Source: Phytohabitans flavus (GTDB lineage: Bacteria; Actinomycetota; Actinomycetes; Mycobacteriales; Micromonosporaceae). Taken from it: a stretch of 64,000 bases of DNA. Location of the stretch: contig NZ_AP022870.1 of the NCBI RefSeq assembly GCF_011764545.1, positions 5,998,001-6,062,000 on the forward strand, in the 5' to 3' direction. A model generated the notes under the pieces. The model worked only from the letters and a program-made list of their open reading frames with translations, was not told the DNA's origin and made no database searches. Shown here in pieces: positions 62,527 through 64,000 of this stretch (its first letter is position 1; the number at the start of each line of letters is the position of its first letter). Position numbers and translations under genes: made by a program.

Positions 62527-64000
62527 TCACTTCGTTACGGTGATGACCGGGCTGGTGATCTGCTGGTTGGCGCTGTCCAGGTAGACCACGTGCGTGCTGC
62601 CGTTCTTGGCGCTCGGCGGCAGCTCGAACGTGTACGACAGCCGGCCCAGCTCGTCGGCGGTCTTGTAGCCGATGAAGACGCCGTTCTTGCCTTCCTCGGC
62701 CTTGGTGTTGCGCAGGTAGACGGTCACCTTCTCGCCCGGGTCGTACCCGTACGCGGAGACCTTGACCCGGCCCTGTGCCTCAACGGTGGTCTTGTTGACC
62801 ACGGCCTGCTCCCCGACGGTGTTCTGCGGGGTGCGGATCTCGTTGACGGTGCGCTCACCCTCGTTGTTCTTGCGGATGAGCACGCCGTCGTGGTGCTGGC
62901 CGTTGGCGTAGCGGGCCTCGTACCGGATCGTGTCCTCGGTGACGTCGATGAGCTGGTAGAGCTGAGTGTCCTCGCTCTTGCTCATGACGTCGGCGCCGTT
63001 GCCGACCCAGTTGGCGTCGCTCACGTCGTACATCTTGCCGCCGGAGACGGAGACCGCGTACACGGTGCTGTCGTGCACGGTCACCGACTTGCGGGAGGCC
63101 GCCGTGCTGCCCCGGCCGTACGTGTGGTCGTGGCCCTGGAGCACCAGGTCCACGCCGTACTTCTCGAACAGCGGGCCCCACTGCGCCCGGACGATCGGGT
63201 TGTTACGCCCGGAGGCCGTCGAGTACACCGGGTGGTGGAACGTGACGACCGTCCACTTGTTCGGGTTGGTCTTGAGCGCGTTCTCCAGCCACGCGGTCTG
63301 CGCGGCCATCATGTCCGGGATGCTCTGCACGTTGCTGTTCAGCCCGATGAAGCGCACGCCCTGGTAGTCGACGAAGTACGCGGTGCGGTCGACAGCGGGG
63401 TTGCTACCCCAGGCCGGGCCGTTCGCCGGGTACGGGAACTGCGGCGCCCAGAACGACGAGAGCGAGCTCCCGCTGTACTCGTGGTTGCCCGTGACCGAGA
63501 TGTTGTTGATCTGGCCGTCGATGAAGCTGCCGGCCTGGAACCACTGACCCCACTGCTCCTCGCTGTTCGCGGAGTCGATGAGGTCACCGGCGTTCACGAT
63601 CGCCTTGGCCTGCGGGCGGTCGGCGAACGCCTGGCGGAAGACGCGCGGCACCGCGGTGTCGATGTAGTTCTGCGCGTCGCCGTAGTAGAGGAACGAGAAC
63701 GGCTGGAAGTCGCTGGCCGCGGTGGTGAAGTCGATCCACTCGCTCCAGTTGGTGCCGTCCCCGACCCGGTACGTGTAGCGGGTGTTGGGCGTCAGGTTGG
63801 TGAACTCGACGCTGTGGTACGTCGAGGCGTACCCGAGCGAGGTGTTGACCGGCGTCGTGGCGAAGGCCTTGACGTTGGTCAGCGCCCCGGTCGGGGGTGC
63901 CACCTGGCCGAGGGCCTTGGGCGACTCGAGGATCTCCGCCTGCGCCCACTCGGCCGTGGCCTCGGCACGCCAGGTGACCCGCTGCGAGGTCGCCGGCGTC
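62527..64000 (-). CDS. Purple-acid-phosphatase-like metallophosphoesterase (runs off right edge)
   Basis: At least 491 codons; the frame stays open to the window edge (TWRAEATAEWAQAEILE just inside). Fibronectin-III-like N-terminal domain (VEFTNLTPNTRYTYRVGDG), then the metallophosphoesterase: YYGDAQNY, NAGDLIDSANSEEQW, VTGNHEYSG, VTFHHPVYS, LQGHDHTYGRG. A C-terminal beta domain (VKVSAYGYDPGEKVTVYL) ends the protein. Secreted phosphatase of the purple acid phosphatase group; signal and promoter lie outside the window. Confidence 0.92.
   Translation of the reverse strand, partial: TPATSQRVTWRAEATAEWAQAEILESPKALGQVAPPTGALTNVKAFATTPVNTSLGYASTYHSVEFTNLTPNTRYTYRVGDGTNWSEWIDFTTAASDFQPFSFLYYGDAQNYIDTAVPRVFRQAFADRPQAKAIVNAGDLIDSANSEEQWGQWFQAGSFIDGQINNISVTGNHEYSGSSLSSFWAPQFPYPANGPAWGSNPAVDRTAYFVDYQGVRFIGLNSNVQSIPDMMAAQTAWLENALKTNPNKWTVVTFHHPVYSTASGRNNPIVRAQWGPLFEKYGVDLVLQGHDHTYGRGSTAASRKSVTVHDSTVYAVSVSGGKMYDVSDANWVGNGADVMSKSEDTQLYQLIDVTEDTIRYEARYANGQHHDGVLIRKNNEGERTVNEIRTPQNTVGEQAVVNKTTVEAQGRVKVSAYGYDPGEKVTVYLRNTKAEEGKNGVFIGYKTADELGRLSYTFELPPSAKNGSTHVVYLDSANQQITSPVITVTK

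Overview
The window is high-GC DNA (strong G/C bias at third codon positions, many GTG starts, tight ATGA and TGATG overlaps, Tat and lipobox signals) from a soil- or plant-type actinobacterium. Gene content (SCO3242-type prenyltransferase in an Ebo-like operon, ROK-regulated sugar operons, PhoD/PhoX/PHO-box regulon) suggests a member of the Micromonosporaceae or a close relative; this is inference, not a database match. I saw no rRNA, tRNA, CRISPR array, insertion sequence or prophage.

Layout. 0-5 kb: 3'-truncated transketolase, PEBP-like protein, CBS pair protein, zinc-ribbon protein, small membrane and secreted proteins, a lipoprotein, and a sulfotransferase coupled to a 44-residue ORF. 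5.3-13.2 kb: one minus-strand operon, an actinobacterial relative of the ebo cluster: myo-inositol-phosphate-synthase-like cyclase, UbiA prenyltransferase, sugar-phosphate isomerase, EboA, TatD hydrolase, EboE, alkaline-phosphatase-fold enzyme, polyprenyl synthetase. It plausibly makes and exports a prenylated cyclitol-type metabolite. 13.4-24.4 kb: a sugar uptake and oxidation operon (ThuA/sugar dehydrogenase/PKD exoenzyme, Gfo/Idh oxidoreductase, sugar ABC importer, ROK regulator, Tat-exported isomerase). 24.7-28.5 kb: an ABC-2 exporter and a second ROK regulator, divergent. 28.6-31 kb: TetR regulator divergent from a membrane protein, with a clear operator. 31-32.9 kb: dnaG.

33-64 kb is a phosphate-scavenging region. 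It holds pstS, pstC, pstA and pstB with two more PstS-like membrane-anchored proteins, two WxL-domain proteins, a WxL-interacting protein with LPxTG-type end, an Ig-like protein with LAxTG-type end, a sortase-fold protein that lacks the catalytic His and Cys, and a fourth paralogue of their common N-terminal domain. Further right come CHAD, PhoD, two solute-binding-like proteins (one fused to VWA), a phytase-like esterase, PhoX and a purple-acid-phosphatase-like enzyme. Tandem 11-nt PHO-box-like sites precede several of these genes, so the set is probably one PhoP-controlled programme: phosphatases release phosphate at the surface and the Pst complex, embedded in an unusual wall-protein assembly, captures it.

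Eleven genes carry 14 apparent one-base deletions, eleven of them in G4 or C4 runs, and every gene returns to a whole number of codons when one base is restored per site. This pattern points to sequencing or consensus error rather than to decay; those genes are given here as single CDS spans marked frameshifted.
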